Below are positions 16,211-25,616 of a DNA stretch of 64,000 bases, in pieces. This DNA comes from Paractinoplanes toevensis (GTDB lineage Bacteria; Actinomycetota; Actinomycetes; Mycobacteriales; Micromonosporaceae). Numbering within the stretch: position 1 is the first letter of the stretch; the number at the start of each line of letters is the position of its first letter. Both the position numbers and the translations under genes were made by a program. A model generated the notes under the pieces. The model saw only the letters and a list, made by a program, of their open reading frames with translations. It searched no databases and had not been told where the DNA came from. The stretch lies in assembly GCF_018332695.1 (NCBI RefSeq), contig NZ_BOQN01000128.1:1-64000 (forward strand). Direction: 5' to 3'.

Positions 16211-17650
16211 ATGATGTCGGAGAAGGCACAGATCGGGGTCACCGGTCTGGCGGTGATGGGGCGCAACCTGGCGCGCAACTTCGCCCGGCACGGCCACACC
16301 GTGGCCCTGCACAACCGCTCGTACGGCCGCACCAAGGAGCTCGTGGAGGAATTCGGCCACGAGGGGAAGTTCATCCCGTCCGAGAGCGCCGCGGACTTCG
16401 TGGCCAGCCTGGAACGCCCTCGCCGGGTTGTGATCATGGTCAAGGCCGGTGGTCCGACCGACGCGGTGATCGACGAGTTCGCGCCGCTGCTGGAACCGGG
16501 CGACATGCTGATCGACGCGGGCAACGCGCACTACCTGGACACCCGGCGGCGGGAGGCGGCGCTGAAGGCCAAGGGCCTGCACTTCGTGGGCGCCGGCGTC
16601 TCGGGTGGCGAGGAGGGCGCGCTGCACGGTCCGAGCATCATGCCGGGTGGCCCGAAGGAGTCCTACGACGCGCTGGGCCCGCTGCTGGAGGACATCGCGG
16701 CGAAGGTGGACGGGGAGCCGTGCTGCGTGCACGTCGGCCCGGACGGCGCCGGCCACTTCGTGAAGATGGTGCACAACGGCATCGAGTACGCCGACATGCA
16801 GCTCATCGCGGAGGCGTACGACCTGCTCCGCCAGGTGGGCGGCCACGAGCCGGCCGAGATCGCGGAGATCTTCCAGGGGTGGAACGAGGGCCGGTTGGGC
16901 TCCTACCTGATCGAGATCACCGCCGAGGTGCTCAAGCAGGTCGACGCGGAGACCGGCAAGCCGTTCGTGGACATCGTGGTCGACCAGGCCGAGCAGAAGG
17001 GCACCGGTCGCTGGACCGTACAGGCGGCTCTGGATCTCGGTGTTCCGGTCAGCGGCATCGCCGAGTCGGTGTTCGCCCGCGCCCTGTCGGGTGGCGCGGA
17101 CGTGCGCAAGGCGGCGGCCGACGCGGCCCTGCCCGGCCCGGTCCCGGCGAAGAACTACGCCGGCGACCTGCAGGCCGACGTCGAGCAGGCGCTGTTCGCC
17201 TCCAAGATCGTGGCGTACGCGCAGGGCTTCCAGCAGATCCAGGCGGCCAGCAAGGAGTACGGCTGGGACATCGACCCGGGCGCGATGGCGAAGATCTGGC
17301 GGGCCGGCTGCATCATCCGGGCAAAGTTCCTCGACTTCATCAAGCAGGCGTACGACAAGCGGCCCGAGCTGGCGACGCTGCTGGTCGACGACTACTTCCT
17401 GGACGCCGTGAGCGGCGCACAGGACGCGTGGCGGCGGGTCGCCGCGGCGGCCGCGCAGCAGGGCATCCCGGCGCCGGGCTTCGCGTCGGCGCTGGCCTAC
17501 TACGACGGCCTGCGGGCCAAGCGCCTGCCGGCCGCCCTGATCCAGGGCCAGCGGGACTTCTTCGGCGCGCACACGTACCACCGCGTCGACAAGGACGGCT
17601 CGTTCCACACCCTGTGGGCGACCGACGACCGCAAGGAAGTGGACGCCTAG
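16211..17650 (+). CDS. gnd: 6-phosphogluconate dehydrogenase, decarboxylating
   Basis: The 479-residue enzyme starts at an ATG 6-10 bases after AAGGA. The dinucleotide-binding loop GLAVMGRNLARNFARHG, the substrate loop GVSGGEEGALHGPSIMPGG and the catalytic KMVHNGIEYADMQL are intact. The length is that of the long, NADP-dependent class. It converts 6-phosphogluconate to ribulose-5-phosphate and CO2 in the pentose phosphate pathway. It converges with the GGDEF-EAL gene, and a long inverted repeat between them probably terminates both. Confidence 0.96.
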   Translation: MMSEKAQIGVTGLAVMGRNLARNFARHGHTVALHNRSYGRTKELVEEFGHEGKFIPSESAADFVASLERPRRVVIMVKAGGPTDAVIDEFAPLLEPGDMLIDAGNAHYLDTRRREAALKAKGLHFVGAGVSGGEEGALHGPSIMPGGPKESYDALGPLLEDIAAKVDGEPCCVHVGPDGAGHFVKMVHNGIEYADMQLIAEAYDLLRQVGGHEPAEIAEIFQGWNEGRLGSYLIEITAEVLKQVDAETGKPFVDIVVDQAEQKGTGRWTVQAALDLGVPVSGIAESVFARALSGGADVRKAAADAALPGPVPAKNYAGDLQADVEQALFASKIVAYAQGFQQIQAASKEYGWDIDPGAMAKIWRAGCIIRAKFLDFIKQAYDKRPELATLLVDDYFLDAVSGAQDAWRRVAAAAAQQGIPAPGFASALAYYDGLRAKRLPAALIQGQRDFFGAHTYHRVDKDGSFHTLWATDDRKEVDA

Positions 17651-17682
17651 TACTTGGCCGCGACGGGGTGGCGACCGCCGTC

Positions 17683-17753
17683 GATGAGGTGGCAGGTGGT
17701 TTTTCGACGTCCGCGGGGTTTGCGGGCGGCGGAAAACCGCCTGCCACCTCATC
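17683..17753. terminator. Bidirectional terminator between gnd and the GGDEF-EAL gene
   Basis: The 22-bp arm at 17683-17704 (GATGAGGTGGCAGGTGG plus a T-run) pairs with 17731-17753, allowing about two mismatches. Each arm brings a T-run or A-run at the inner end. It fills the gap between two convergent genes. Confidence 0.75.
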
Positions 17754-17756
17754 GGC

Positions 17757-20084
17757 CTAAAGGGCGGTCGCCCCGCGGAGCGGAGCGGAGCCGGTTGGCT
17801 CAGGGGCCATCAGGGCGCCGGCCTCGTCCGGGGGCAGCGGCTTCGCCATGAAGAAGCCCTGGCCCAGCCGGTAACCCATGTCGCGCAGGCGGTCCAGCTG
17901 GGCCTCGCTCTCGATGCCCTCGGCCACCGCCGACAGCTGGAGATACTCGGCGAGCTGGGCCACCGCCGCGGCCACCGCGAGGCGGCCGCGGTCCTCGCCG
18001 TCGGCGATGCCGTCGACGAACGACTTGTCCAGTTTCAGGACGTCGACCGGGAAGGCCCGCAGCAGCGAGAGCGACGACTGCCCGGTGCCGAAGTCGTCCA
18101 GCGCGAGCCGGATTCCCATCTCGTGCAGCGCCTGCAGGGTCTCGCGCACCTGCCGGCCGTCGGCCACCGAAGACTCGGTGATCTCGATGACCAGGTTCCC
18201 CGGCAGCAGCCCGTGCTCGGACAGCACGGCCGCGACCTCGTCGACGAAGCCGGGCTCGCGCAGCTGCCGGACCGCCACGTTGACGTTGATCGCCTTGATC
18301 GCCCCGGGGCCGTAAACCGCCGTCCACGCGGCCAGCTGGCGGCAGGCCTCGCGCAGCACCCAGATGCCGAGCGGCACGATCAGTCCGGAGCGCTCGGCGA
18401 CCGGGATGAAGTCGCCCGGCGAGACGAACCCGCGGGTCGGGTGCTTCCAGCGGACCAGCGCCTCGGCGCCGTGCAGGCGGCCGGTGACGATGTCGAAGAC
18501 CGGTTGGTACAGCAGATACAGCTCGTTGCGGATGATCGCGTTGTGCAGTTCGCTGCCGAGCCGGGCGTGGTTGACGACCTCCTGGCGCATCCGCGGCTCG
18601 AACCGCACCCAGTTGGCCTTGCCGCCCTCCTTGGCCGCGTACATGGCGATGTCGGCGTTGCGCAGCACCTCGTCGGCGCTGTCGCCCGGCCCGGCCAGCG
18701 CCACGCCGATGCTGGCGTGCGCGAGCAGCCGCTCCTCACCGACCCGGAACGGCTCGGCCAGGGCCTGCTGGATGCGGGCGGCCGCGTCCTCGGCCACCGC
18801 GACGTCGTCGGCGTCGATCAGGACCGCGAACTCGTCGCCGCCGAGGCGGGCCGGCAGCTCCCGCACCGCGCTCGAGTTCCGCAGCCGCTGAGCGACCTGG
18901 TAGAGCAGTTGGTCGCCGAGGGCCGGGCCCATCGTGTCGTTGATCGTCTTGAAGTCGTCGATGTCGATCAGCAGCACGGTGACCGGGCGGTGCCCGCCGA
19001 GCCGCTCGGCCAGGGCGGCGCCGAACCGGGTGCGGTTGGCCAGCCCGGTCAGCGGGTCGGTCATCGCCAGGCGTTCCAGCTGGACCTGCTGGGTGCGGAT
19101 GCCGTCCAGCAGCCGCTTGTTCTCGCGCAGGCCGAGCAGCTGGCGGGCCACCACGCAGACCACGATCAGCACGGCCCCGATGATCACGGCCCGTTCCCGG
19201 CCGTCCATCTGCCGGGCCGACACCGTGATGACCAGGCCGGCCGTGGTGACGACGGCGAACAGCGGGAGCATGTCCCAGAGCGAGCGGTGCCGGCGCGCGG
19301 TGTCGGCGGGCGGGTGGGCCATCACGTGCCGCTGCCGCCACGCGGCCGCGGTGAAGGCCAGGGCGACCAGCGGGCCGGTGAGCACCGACTGGACCAGGCG
19401 CGGCCCGTCCGAGCCGGCGATCAGCAGCACCGCGGTGGTGACGCCGACGATCGGGGCGACCGCGATCAGCCGCAGCGCGAGCGAGTCGACCGGGGCGTTC
19501 GGGACCACCGCGGCCTTGCCGATGATCACCAGGGCGAGCAGGCCGAGCACGCCCACCGCGCCGGCCGCGGCCCGGGTGTCCAGGTCGGTGCCGGTGGGGG
19601 CGAAGCTGAGCACCACGTACCAGAAGATCAGCGTGCCGGCCACCGCGACGGTGACGCAGTCGAGCAGCGTGCGGGTCCAGCCGAGCGCGGTCGAGTCGCC
19701 GAGCGGCAGCCGGAACATGGCGACCAGGACCCAGATGATGCCGAGCACGTTGGGTGCGGCGGCGACCAGGGACAGGCCGGCGTTGTTGTTGGCGAGCGCG
19801 AGCGAGACGCACGAGCCGATCAGCAGCAGCACCGCGGAGTGCGACAGGGCCCGCCAGAAGGCCCGCACCGGGCGGGACACCCGGATGCTGGAGCCGATCC
19901 GCCAGCAACTGAAGACGGCCGCGACCAGGGCGATCGGGCCACCGAAGTAGCCCAGCAGAACGCTGTCCCCGGTGTGCAGCAGGAGCCACAAGCACACCGC
20001 GGCCGTGGCCGCGCCCGCGACCAGCAGCGGGACGAGCCCGGCTGCGGCGCGGGACCGGCCTGCGGTCACCACGGGTTGTGTCAT
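17757..20084 (-). CDS. Membrane GGDEF-EAL bifunctional c-di-GMP protein
   Basis: The protein has 775 residues. About nine hydrophobic segments fill residues 15-320, followed by GGDEF (330-500) and EAL (510-760) domains. The cyclase signature ARLGGDEF is intact near residue 413, but the product-inhibition RxxD motif is absent (RELP in its place). The EAL motif (GAEALVRW), DDFGTG and AEGIES are intact. Both synthesis and breakdown of c-di-GMP are therefore possible. Its ribosome site lies in the right arm of a long hairpin at 20085-20151, directly after the pgm stop, so expression may be attenuated or translationally gated. Confidence 0.92.
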   Translation of the reverse strand: MTQPVVTAGRSRAAAGLVPLLVAGAATAAVCLWLLLHTGDSVLLGYFGGPIALVAAVFSCWRIGSSIRVSRPVRAFWRALSHSAVLLLIGSCVSLALANNNAGLSLVAAAPNVLGIIWVLVAMFRLPLGDSTALGWTRTLLDCVTVAVAGTLIFWYVVLSFAPTGTDLDTRAAAGAVGVLGLLALVIIGKAAVVPNAPVDSLALRLIAVAPIVGVTTAVLLIAGSDGPRLVQSVLTGPLVALAFTAAAWRQRHVMAHPPADTARRHRSLWDMLPLFAVVTTAGLVITVSARQMDGRERAVIIGAVLIVVCVVARQLLGLRENKRLLDGIRTQQVQLERLAMTDPLTGLANRTRFGAALAERLGGHRPVTVLLIDIDDFKTINDTMGPALGDQLLYQVAQRLRNSSAVRELPARLGGDEFAVLIDADDVAVAEDAAARIQQALAEPFRVGEERLLAHASIGVALAGPGDSADEVLRNADIAMYAAKEGGKANWVRFEPRMRQEVVNHARLGSELHNAIIRNELYLLYQPVFDIVTGRLHGAEALVRWKHPTRGFVSPGDFIPVAERSGLIVPLGIWVLREACRQLAAWTAVYGPGAIKAINVNVAVRQLREPGFVDEVAAVLSEHGLLPGNLVIEITESSVADGRQVRETLQALHEMGIRLALDDFGTGQSSLSLLRAFPVDVLKLDKSFVDGIADGEDRGRLAVAAAVAQLAEYLQLSAVAEGIESEAQLDRLRDMGYRLGQGFFMAKPLPPDEAGALMAPEPTGSAPLRGATAL

Positions 20085-20151
20085 GAGCTCCCCTGGCTCC
20101 CGAGACGGTATGGCTGTGCGGCATACCTGTCGGCCGGGAGCCGGGAGAGCT
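20085..20151 (-). promoter_or_regulatory. Hairpin covering the ribosome site of the GGDEF-EAL gene
   Basis: On the minus strand the arm 20151-20135 (AGCTCTCCCGGCTCCCG) pairs with 20102-20086 (CGGGAGCCAGGGGAGCT) over 17 positions with one mismatch and one G-U pair. An inner stem pairs GGTATG with CATACC (20107-20112 and 20122-20127). The GGGGAG ribosome site before the ATG at 20084 is inside the stem. It begins seven bases after the pgm stop, so it could act as a pgm terminator, an attenuator or an RBS lock. Confidence 0.6.
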
Positions 20152-20158
20152 GAGAAGA

Positions 20159-21802
20159 TCAGCCCCGCAGTGCGGCGGAGACCACCGCGCGGGCCTCCTC
20201 CTGGATGCGTGCCAGGTGCTCGGGACCCTGGAACGACTCGGCGTAGATCTTGTAAACGTCCTCGGTGCCGGACGGGCGGGCCGCGAACCAGCCGTTCTCG
20301 GTGACCACCTTGAGGCCGCCGATCGCGGCGCCGTTGCCCGGCGCGGTGGTCAGCACGCCGGTGATCGGCTCGCCGGCCAGGGACTTCGCGGTGACCTGCT
20401 CCGGTGACAGGGCCGCCAGGATCGCTTTCTCCTCGCGGGTGGCCGGTGCGTCGATCCGAGCATAGGCAGGTTGCCCGAATCGGGCGGTCAGATCCGCATA
20501 AAGCTCACTGGGCGACCGGCCGGTGACCGCGATGATCTCCGAGGCCAGCAGGTCGAGGATGAGGCCGTCCTTGTCGGTGCTCCAGGCCGAACCGTCGCGG
20601 CGCAGGAACGACGCGCCCGCGCTCTCCTCGCCACCGAACCCGACCTCGCCGGACAGCAGTCCGGGCACGAACCACTTGAACCCCACCGGCACCTCGTCGA
20701 GGCGGCGGCCCAGGTCACCGGCCACCCGGTCGATCATCGACGACGAGACCAGGGTCTTGCCGATGGCGGCGGCGCCGGGCCAGTCCGGCCGGTGGGCGAA
20801 CAGGTAGGAGATGGCCACGGCCAGGTAGTGGTTCGGGTTCATCAGGCCGGCGTCCGGGGTGACGATGCCGTGCCGGTCGGCGTCCGCGTCATTGCCGGTG
20901 GCCAGCTGGTACTTGTCCTTCTGGGCGATCAAGGACGCCATCGCGTACGGCGAGGAGCAGTCCATCCGGATCTTGCCGTCCCAGTCCAGCGTCATGAAGC
21001 CGAACGTCGGGTCGACGACCGGGTTCACCACCGTCAGGTCGAGGCCGTGCCGCTCGCCGATCGCGCCCCAGTAGGCGACACTCGCCCCGCCGAGCGGGTC
21101 GGCGCCGATCCGCACCCCGGCCGATCGGATCGCGTCGAGGTCGATGACCTCGGGCAGGGCCGACACGTAGCCGTCGAGGAAGTCGTACCCGGTGACCTGG
21201 GCCGACGTGCGAGCCCGGGCGGCCGGCACCCGGCGTACCTCCTTGAGGCCGGCCGCGATGATCGCGTTCGCCCGGTCCTGGATCCATCTGGTGGCGTCGG
21301 TGTCGGCCGGCCCGCCGTTCGGCGGGTTGTACTTGAAGCCGCCGTCGGCCGGCGGGTTGTGCGAGGGGGTGACCACCACGCCGTCGGCGAGCCCGCTGGT
21401 GCGGCCGCGGTTGTGCGCGAGGATCGCCCGGGACACCGCCGGGGTCGGGGTGTAGCCGTCCCGGCTGTCGATCAGCGTGGTCACGTCGTTGGCCGCGAAC
21501 ACCTCGAGCGCGGTGATCATCGCGGGCTCGCTGAGCGCGTGCGTGTCGCGGCCCAGGAACAGCGGCCCGTCGGTGCCCTGCGCCTTGCGGTATTCGACGA
21601 TCGCCTGGCTGGTCGCGGCGATGTGGTCCTCGTTGAACGCGGTCTTCAGCGAGGACCCGCGGTGCCCGGAGGTGCCGAACGCGACCCGCTCGCCGACCAC
21701 GCCGGGGTCGGGGTGCTCGGTGTAGTACCGGGAGATCACCCGCGGAACGTCGATCAGGTCCCTGGGTTCGGCGGGGGTACCGGCGCGGGGATCAACGGAC
21801 AT
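20159..21802 (-). CDS. pgm: Phosphoglucomutase, alpha-D-glucose phosphate-specific
   Basis: The 547-residue enzyme starts at an ATG after AAGGAGG. FGTSGHRGSS near the N-terminus, the phosphoserine loop VVTPSHNPPADGG, the metal loop GNDADADRHGIV and the sugar-binding GEESAGASF and RPSGTEDVYKIYAESF are all present. It interconverts glucose-1-phosphate and glucose-6-phosphate, linking glycogen/alpha-glucan metabolism to glycolysis and to Gnd. It is followed by the hairpin before the GGDEF-EAL gene and is divergent from copCD. Confidence 0.96.
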   Translation of the reverse strand: MSVDPRAGTPAEPRDLIDVPRVISRYYTEHPDPGVVGERVAFGTSGHRGSSLKTAFNEDHIAATSQAIVEYRKAQGTDGPLFLGRDTHALSEPAMITALEVFAANDVTTLIDSRDGYTPTPAVSRAILAHNRGRTSGLADGVVVTPSHNPPADGGFKYNPPNGGPADTDATRWIQDRANAIIAAGLKEVRRVPAARARTSAQVTGYDFLDGYVSALPEVIDLDAIRSAGVRIGADPLGGASVAYWGAIGERHGLDLTVVNPVVDPTFGFMTLDWDGKIRMDCSSPYAMASLIAQKDKYQLATGNDADADRHGIVTPDAGLMNPNHYLAVAISYLFAHRPDWPGAAAIGKTLVSSSMIDRVAGDLGRRLDEVPVGFKWFVPGLLSGEVGFGGEESAGASFLRRDGSAWSTDKDGLILDLLASEIIAVTGRSPSELYADLTARFGQPAYARIDAPATREEKAILAALSPEQVTAKSLAGEPITGVLTTAPGNGAAIGGLKVVTENGWFAARPSGTEDVYKIYAESFQGPEHLARIQEEARAVVSAALRG

Positions 21803-21820
21803 GAGGGGGCCTCCTTCGGT

Positions 21821-21833
21821 GCAGGTAACCTGC
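21821..21833. promoter_or_regulatory. 13-bp palindrome upstream of pgm
   Basis: GCAGGTAACCTGC is a perfect dyad with one central base. It lies 19 bp upstream of the pgm start and about 80 bp from the divergent copCD gene. It may be an operator or a small leader hairpin. Confidence 0.3.
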
Positions 21834-21913
21834 CTGGAGCCTATCGATACCCCGGACCGGCTGAACCTTTCACATCCGGTATCCGAACTATCTGACGTGA
21901 CGAGAGGGCGCAT

Positions 21914-23563
21914 GTGAAAAAGGCGGTGCTGGCGGCCGTACTGATCGCCCTCGGTGTTCTCTTCCTGCCGGCGAGCCCGGCGAGCGCGCACGCGGCGCTG
22001 ATCGGCTCCGTCCCGGCGCCGGGCAGCATCGTGGGCACCTCCCCCACCGAGATCGTGGTGACCTTCAGCGAGGGCATCACCGCGGTGACCGGCCGGGTAC
22101 AGGTGCTCGACCCGGACGGCAAGCGCATCTCCGGCACCCCCACCGTCTCCGGGACGACCCTGCGCATCCCGGTCCGCAAGGCCGCCCAGCCGCTCGGCAC
22201 GTACCTGATCAGTTATCGGGTGATCTCGGCCGACAGCCATCCGGTGGGCGGCGCCATCACCTTCTCGGTCGGCGCGCCGTCGGCGACGCCGCCCGAGGCC
22301 GGCCCGGCCGAGACCCATCGGTCGGTCACCCTCGCGACGCCGGTCACGCGCTTCCTCGGGTACGCCGGTCTCACGCTCGCCGTGGGCCCGGCCCTGTTCC
22401 TCGCGTTGCTGTGGCCGCGCCGCCGTTCCCGGACCGGTGCGACCCGCACGGTCTACGCGGGGCTGGCCCTGGTCGGGGTGGCGACACTCGGCTCGCTCTG
22501 GACGCAGGCCCCGGCCAGCAGCGGTGCCGCCCTGTGGGACCTCCGCCCGGCCGAGCTGGGCCAGGTGCTCACCAGCGACTACGGCCTCACCCTGATCGCC
22601 CGCCTGGCCGCCCTCGCCGCCGCGGCCGCGCTGCTCCCGGCGGTGCTGCGCGGCGGCGCGTCCCGGACAAGAGGTCTGGCGTTACTGGCGGTCGCCCTCG
22701 GCGGGTTCGTCACCTGGCCGCTCACCGGGCACGCCGCCGCCTCACCCCTGGCCGCCGCGGTGATCGCCTCCGACGTCGTGCACATCGCCGCCATGGCGGT
22801 CTGGCTCGGCGGCCTGATCACCCTCACCGTCTTCCTGCTGCGCCGGACCGACCCCCGGGTGCTCGGCGTGATCCTCCCGGTCTGGTCGCGCTGGGCGGCG
22901 CTCGCCGTGGTGTGGCTGGTCGGCGGCGGTGTCGTGCAGGCGGTCGTGCAGGTCGGCACGGTCCGGGCGCTGTGGGAGACCGACTACGGCCGGCTGCTGC
23001 TGGCCAAGGTGGGCGTCCTGGCCGCCACGCTCGCCGTGGCGGCGTACGCCCGGAGGCTGGTCAATCGGCGGCAGGTGCCGGCCTCCGGGGCCGGCGCGAT
23101 GCGCCGCACCGTCGGCATCGAGGTCGCCGCCACCGTGGTCATCCTCGGCCTGTCCGCCGTGCTCGTGCAGGTCAACCCGGGGCGCAGCGCCACCGTCGAC
23201 GAGGGCGCGGTGCGCGAGGACGGGGTTTCCCAGACGCTGACCTGCCCGCTCTACACGCTGCAGTTCAACATTTTCCCGACCCAGGTCGGCGACAACAACA
23301 CGATCCACGCGTTCGTCTACACCCCGGCCGGTGCCCCGCTGCCCGCCGACGAGTGGACCGTCACCTCCCAGCTGCTCGGCAAGGACCTGGAACCGGTCAC
23401 CGAACCGCTGCTCCCGCTCGTACCCCGGCACCACGCGGCCGGCGCGATCACGTTCCCCTACCCCGGCCAGTACGAGATCAAGTTCACGGTGCGGATCGGC
23501 GAGTTGGACCAGGCCACCGTCAAGACCACGATCTCGGTGCCGGCCGCCGGCGCCACTAGGTGA
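21914..23563 (+). CDS. CopC-CopD copper resistance fusion protein
   Basis: The protein has 549 residues from a GTG start. A signal peptide ends at SASA-HAALIGSVPAPG, exposing the N-terminal histidine used by CopC to bind copper. The second CopC histidine is in SADSHPVGG. About eight membrane helices of the CopD type follow (residues 145-420). The C-terminal 130 residues form an exported domain like YtkA. Such fusions move or buffer copper across the membrane. A regulator such as CsoR is not adjacent. Confidence 0.88.
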   Translation: MKKAVLAAVLIALGVLFLPASPASAHAALIGSVPAPGSIVGTSPTEIVVTFSEGITAVTGRVQVLDPDGKRISGTPTVSGTTLRIPVRKAAQPLGTYLISYRVISADSHPVGGAITFSVGAPSATPPEAGPAETHRSVTLATPVTRFLGYAGLTLAVGPALFLALLWPRRRSRTGATRTVYAGLALVGVATLGSLWTQAPASSGAALWDLRPAELGQVLTSDYGLTLIARLAALAAAAALLPAVLRGGASRTRGLALLAVALGGFVTWPLTGHAAASPLAAAVIASDVVHIAAMAVWLGGLITLTVFLLRRTDPRVLGVILPVWSRWAALAVVWLVGGGVVQAVVQVGTVRALWETDYGRLLLAKVGVLAATLAVAAYARRLVNRRQVPASGAGAMRRTVGIEVAATVVILGLSAVLVQVNPGRSATVDEGAVREDGVSQTLTCPLYTLQFNIFPTQVGDNNTIHAFVYTPAGAPLPADEWTVTSQLLGKDLEPVTEPLLPLVPRHHAAGAITFPYPGQYEIKFTVRIGELDQATVKTTISVPAAGATR

Positions 23564-23621
23564 CTTTCGGTCACGTTCTGGGCAGAGAGAGGACCTCACC
23601 CTGCCTCAGGAGGTTCTGGTC

Positions 23622-23966
23622 ATGCATGTGTCCGTGGTCGGCAACCAGGACGACTCCGTAGTGGTGACGGTCCGCGGGCACCTCGACGTGGACAGCGCCA
23701 CCGTTCTGACCACCACCCTCGAGCAGGTCCTCGACCGCCCGGCCCCGCGCGTCGTGATCGACCTGTCCGGCGTCGAGTTCTGCGACTCCATCGGCCTGAG
23801 CACGTTCGTCGTCGGCCACAACCGGGCCGCCGCGGACGGCGGCTGGCTGCGGCTGGCCAGCCCGCCGGAGTTCCTCGAGCAACTGCTCGACACGGTCGGC
23901 CTGGCCCAGCGACTGGGCGTCTACGCCACCGTCGGCGACGCCCTCATGAGCCGCCAGGAGCTATAG
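23622..23966 (+). CDS. STAS-domain anti-sigma factor antagonist
   Basis: The 114-residue product starts at an ATG after AGGAGG. It is a single STAS domain with VVIDLSGVEFCDSIGLSTFV, in which the serine after aspartate is the usual phosphorylation site. Such proteins release an alternative sigma factor when dephosphorylated by a SpoIIE-type phosphatase. One such phosphatase lies at 13806-15608, but a link is only inferred. No anti-sigma kinase is next to it. It overlaps yaaA by six bases tail to tail. Confidence 0.9.
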   Translation: MHVSVVGNQDDSVVVTVRGHLDVDSATVLTTTLEQVLDRPAPRVVIDLSGVEFCDSIGLSTFVVGHNRAAADGGWLRLASPPEFLEQLLDTVGLAQRLGVYATVGDALMSRQEL

Positions 23967-24746
23967 GTCGCGGACCACCACGTCGAGCTGCCGGACCCGG
24001 CCCGGCTGGTCCTCGACCGTATACTTGAGGTCACGCAGCGTGCCGACCACCTCGTCGATCGAGGCCGGCGCGGCACCCGACTCGGCCAGCGCCCGCACGA
24101 TCCGGCCCTTGGTGGCCTTGTTGAAGTGGCTGACCACCGAACGCTTCGGCACCCCGCCGACGATCCGCTCGTGCAGCACCCGCACGGTCGCGGCCTCGCC
24201 GGCCGGCGACCACATGGCGCCGTAGGCGCCGGACCGCAGATCCAGCACCGGGCCGTCCGCCGCCGCCGGGTCGAGCGCGGGCTTGAGGTGCTTCTTCCAG
24301 TACGGCGTGAGCCCACCGACCGCCGGCAGGGTCACGCCGACCGCGCACCGGTAGGCCGGGATGCGGTCGCCCAGCCGCACCACGCCCCACAGCCCGGAGA
24401 ACACGACCGCCGACTCCGACAGCCACCGCCGCGCGGCCGTCGGGAGGCTGGGCGCGTCCAGTGCCTCGTACAGAACGCCGGTGTAGACCTCGATCGCCGG
24501 CGCGGCCGGCGCCTCCGCGAGCACCGCGTTGCGGGCGATCTCGTCCTTCTGCCCCTCGCTGAGCCCGAGCACCTTGAGCGAGTCGGCCACCGACCGGGCG
24601 CTGCTCCGCGCGCACATCGCCACCAGGCGGTTGAACACCCGCCGCCGGGCCCCGGCCAGGCCGGGAAGCCACAGTTGCCCGTGATCGACCGGCGGGCCGG
24701 AGACGGCGGGTGTCTTGCCCTCGGAGGGCGGGAGCAGGATCAGCAC
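23961..24746 (-). CDS. yaaA: YaaA/DUF328 peroxide-stress family protein
   Basis: The 261-residue product starts with MLILLPPSEGKT, the family signature, and keeps SHFNKATKGRIVRAL and the DLRSGAYGAMW block. YaaA of E. coli limits free iron damage under peroxide stress and has a DNA-binding fold. TAATCT lies six bases before the GTG start, so the mRNA is probably leaderless. That -10 element includes the stop codon of the FKBP gene just upstream. Conservation of these features makes the family call firm; the role here is by analogy. Confidence 0.9.
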   Translation of the reverse strand: MLILLPPSEGKTPAVSGPPVDHGQLWLPGLAGARRRVFNRLVAMCARSSARSVADSLKVLGLSEGQKDEIARNAVLAEAPAAPAIEVYTGVLYEALDAPSLPTAARRWLSESAVVFSGLWGVVRLGDRIPAYRCAVGVTLPAVGGLTPYWKKHLKPALDPAAADGPVLDLRSGAYGAMWSPAGEAATVRVLHERIVGGVPKRSVVSHFNKATKGRIVRALAESGAAPASIDEVVGTLRDLKYTVEDQPGRVRQLDVVVRDL

Positions 24747-24755
24747 CCCGAGAGA

Positions 24756-25379
24756 TTACTGGGCGGCCAGGATGTCGACCACGAAGCGCAGGTCACCCTT
24801 TCCCGGGTAGGCGAGCGCCTCGGGCACGTCGAGCTGGACCCGGCTGCCCACCTTCTGGCCGAGGACGCCCTGGTCCCAGCCCTGAATGACGGCACCGACG
24901 CCGATCTGGGTGGTGAACGGCTCGCCCCGCGACCAGGACGAGTCCAGGACCTCACCGGTGCTGTAGCTAATCAGCTTGTAGTTGGCGGTGACGGTCTGGC
25001 CCTTGGCGACGGCCGGGCCGGTGCCCGGCACCAGCACGGTCACCGCCAGCTTGGTCAGCTTGCCCTTGCCCGCCTTGACGTCCGGCTCCTTGCTGAGCGC
25101 AGCCGGGGTGTTCACGTCCGCCGCGGACGGCTGGGCGGGGGCGGTCGGAGCTTCCGCCGTCGGCGCGGCGGCCTCGGTCGGCGCGGCGGCCGGCTGCGAC
25201 GCGGCGGGCGCGGAGCCGGCGACCGGCGTCTTGTCGTTGTCGTCGTTGTTCCGGACCACGAAGAAGACCACGGCCAGGACGACGACGATCGCCACCCCCG
25301 TGAGGGCGCCGGCGACGGCCTGCCCGCGACGCTTGGCCGACTCCCCGGAGCTGCTGGGCCGCACGGTCTGGGTGCTCAT
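24756..25379 (-). CDS. Membrane-anchored FKBP-type peptidyl-prolyl isomerase
   Basis: The product has 207 residues. A short basic cytoplasmic tail precedes one membrane helix (residues 22-43), then an alanine/proline-rich linker (residues 50-95). The FKBP domain (about 115-207) keeps VTANYKLISYSTGEVLDSSW, VIQGWDQGVLGQKVGSRVQLDVP and a C-terminal LRFVVDIL. It should assist folding of proteins outside the membrane. The final codons abut yaaA, which seems to have its own promoter there. Confidence 0.92.
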   Translation of the reverse strand: MSTQTVRPSSSGESAKRRGQAVAGALTGVAIVVVLAVVFFVVRNNDDNDKTPVAGSAPAASQPAAAPTEAAAPTAEAPTAPAQPSAADVNTPAALSKEPDVKAGKGKLTKLAVTVLVPGTGPAVAKGQTVTANYKLISYSTGEVLDSSWSRGEPFTTQIGVGAVIQGWDQGVLGQKVGSRVQLDVPEALAYPGKGDLRFVVDILAAQ

Positions 25380-25616
25380 ATGCTGTCGACTCTCCTGTAA
25401 CGGGCTCGGGCGGAAACTTCCGACACGGTACCCGTAGCGGTGACGGAGCCCTCACGAAACCTCCACCGAACCGCCGATGTGGGTGATCGGCCATCCGGTT
25501 CGTCACTCAAATCGTTCTTCACCGTCACGCATCGAAATGAGATCGTTTACCGGTTCACAACGTGAGAACGCTTTCACGGCCGGGCGGGGCCGTCGGACGA
25601 CCAGGGGAGGGTCCGT

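Noticed and set aside
25498..25522. GTTCGTCAC/GTTCTTCAC direct repeat as a PHO box
   Set aside because: The two copies have a 16-bp period instead of the 11-bp period of PhoP sites, and the downstream gene has no phosphate link.
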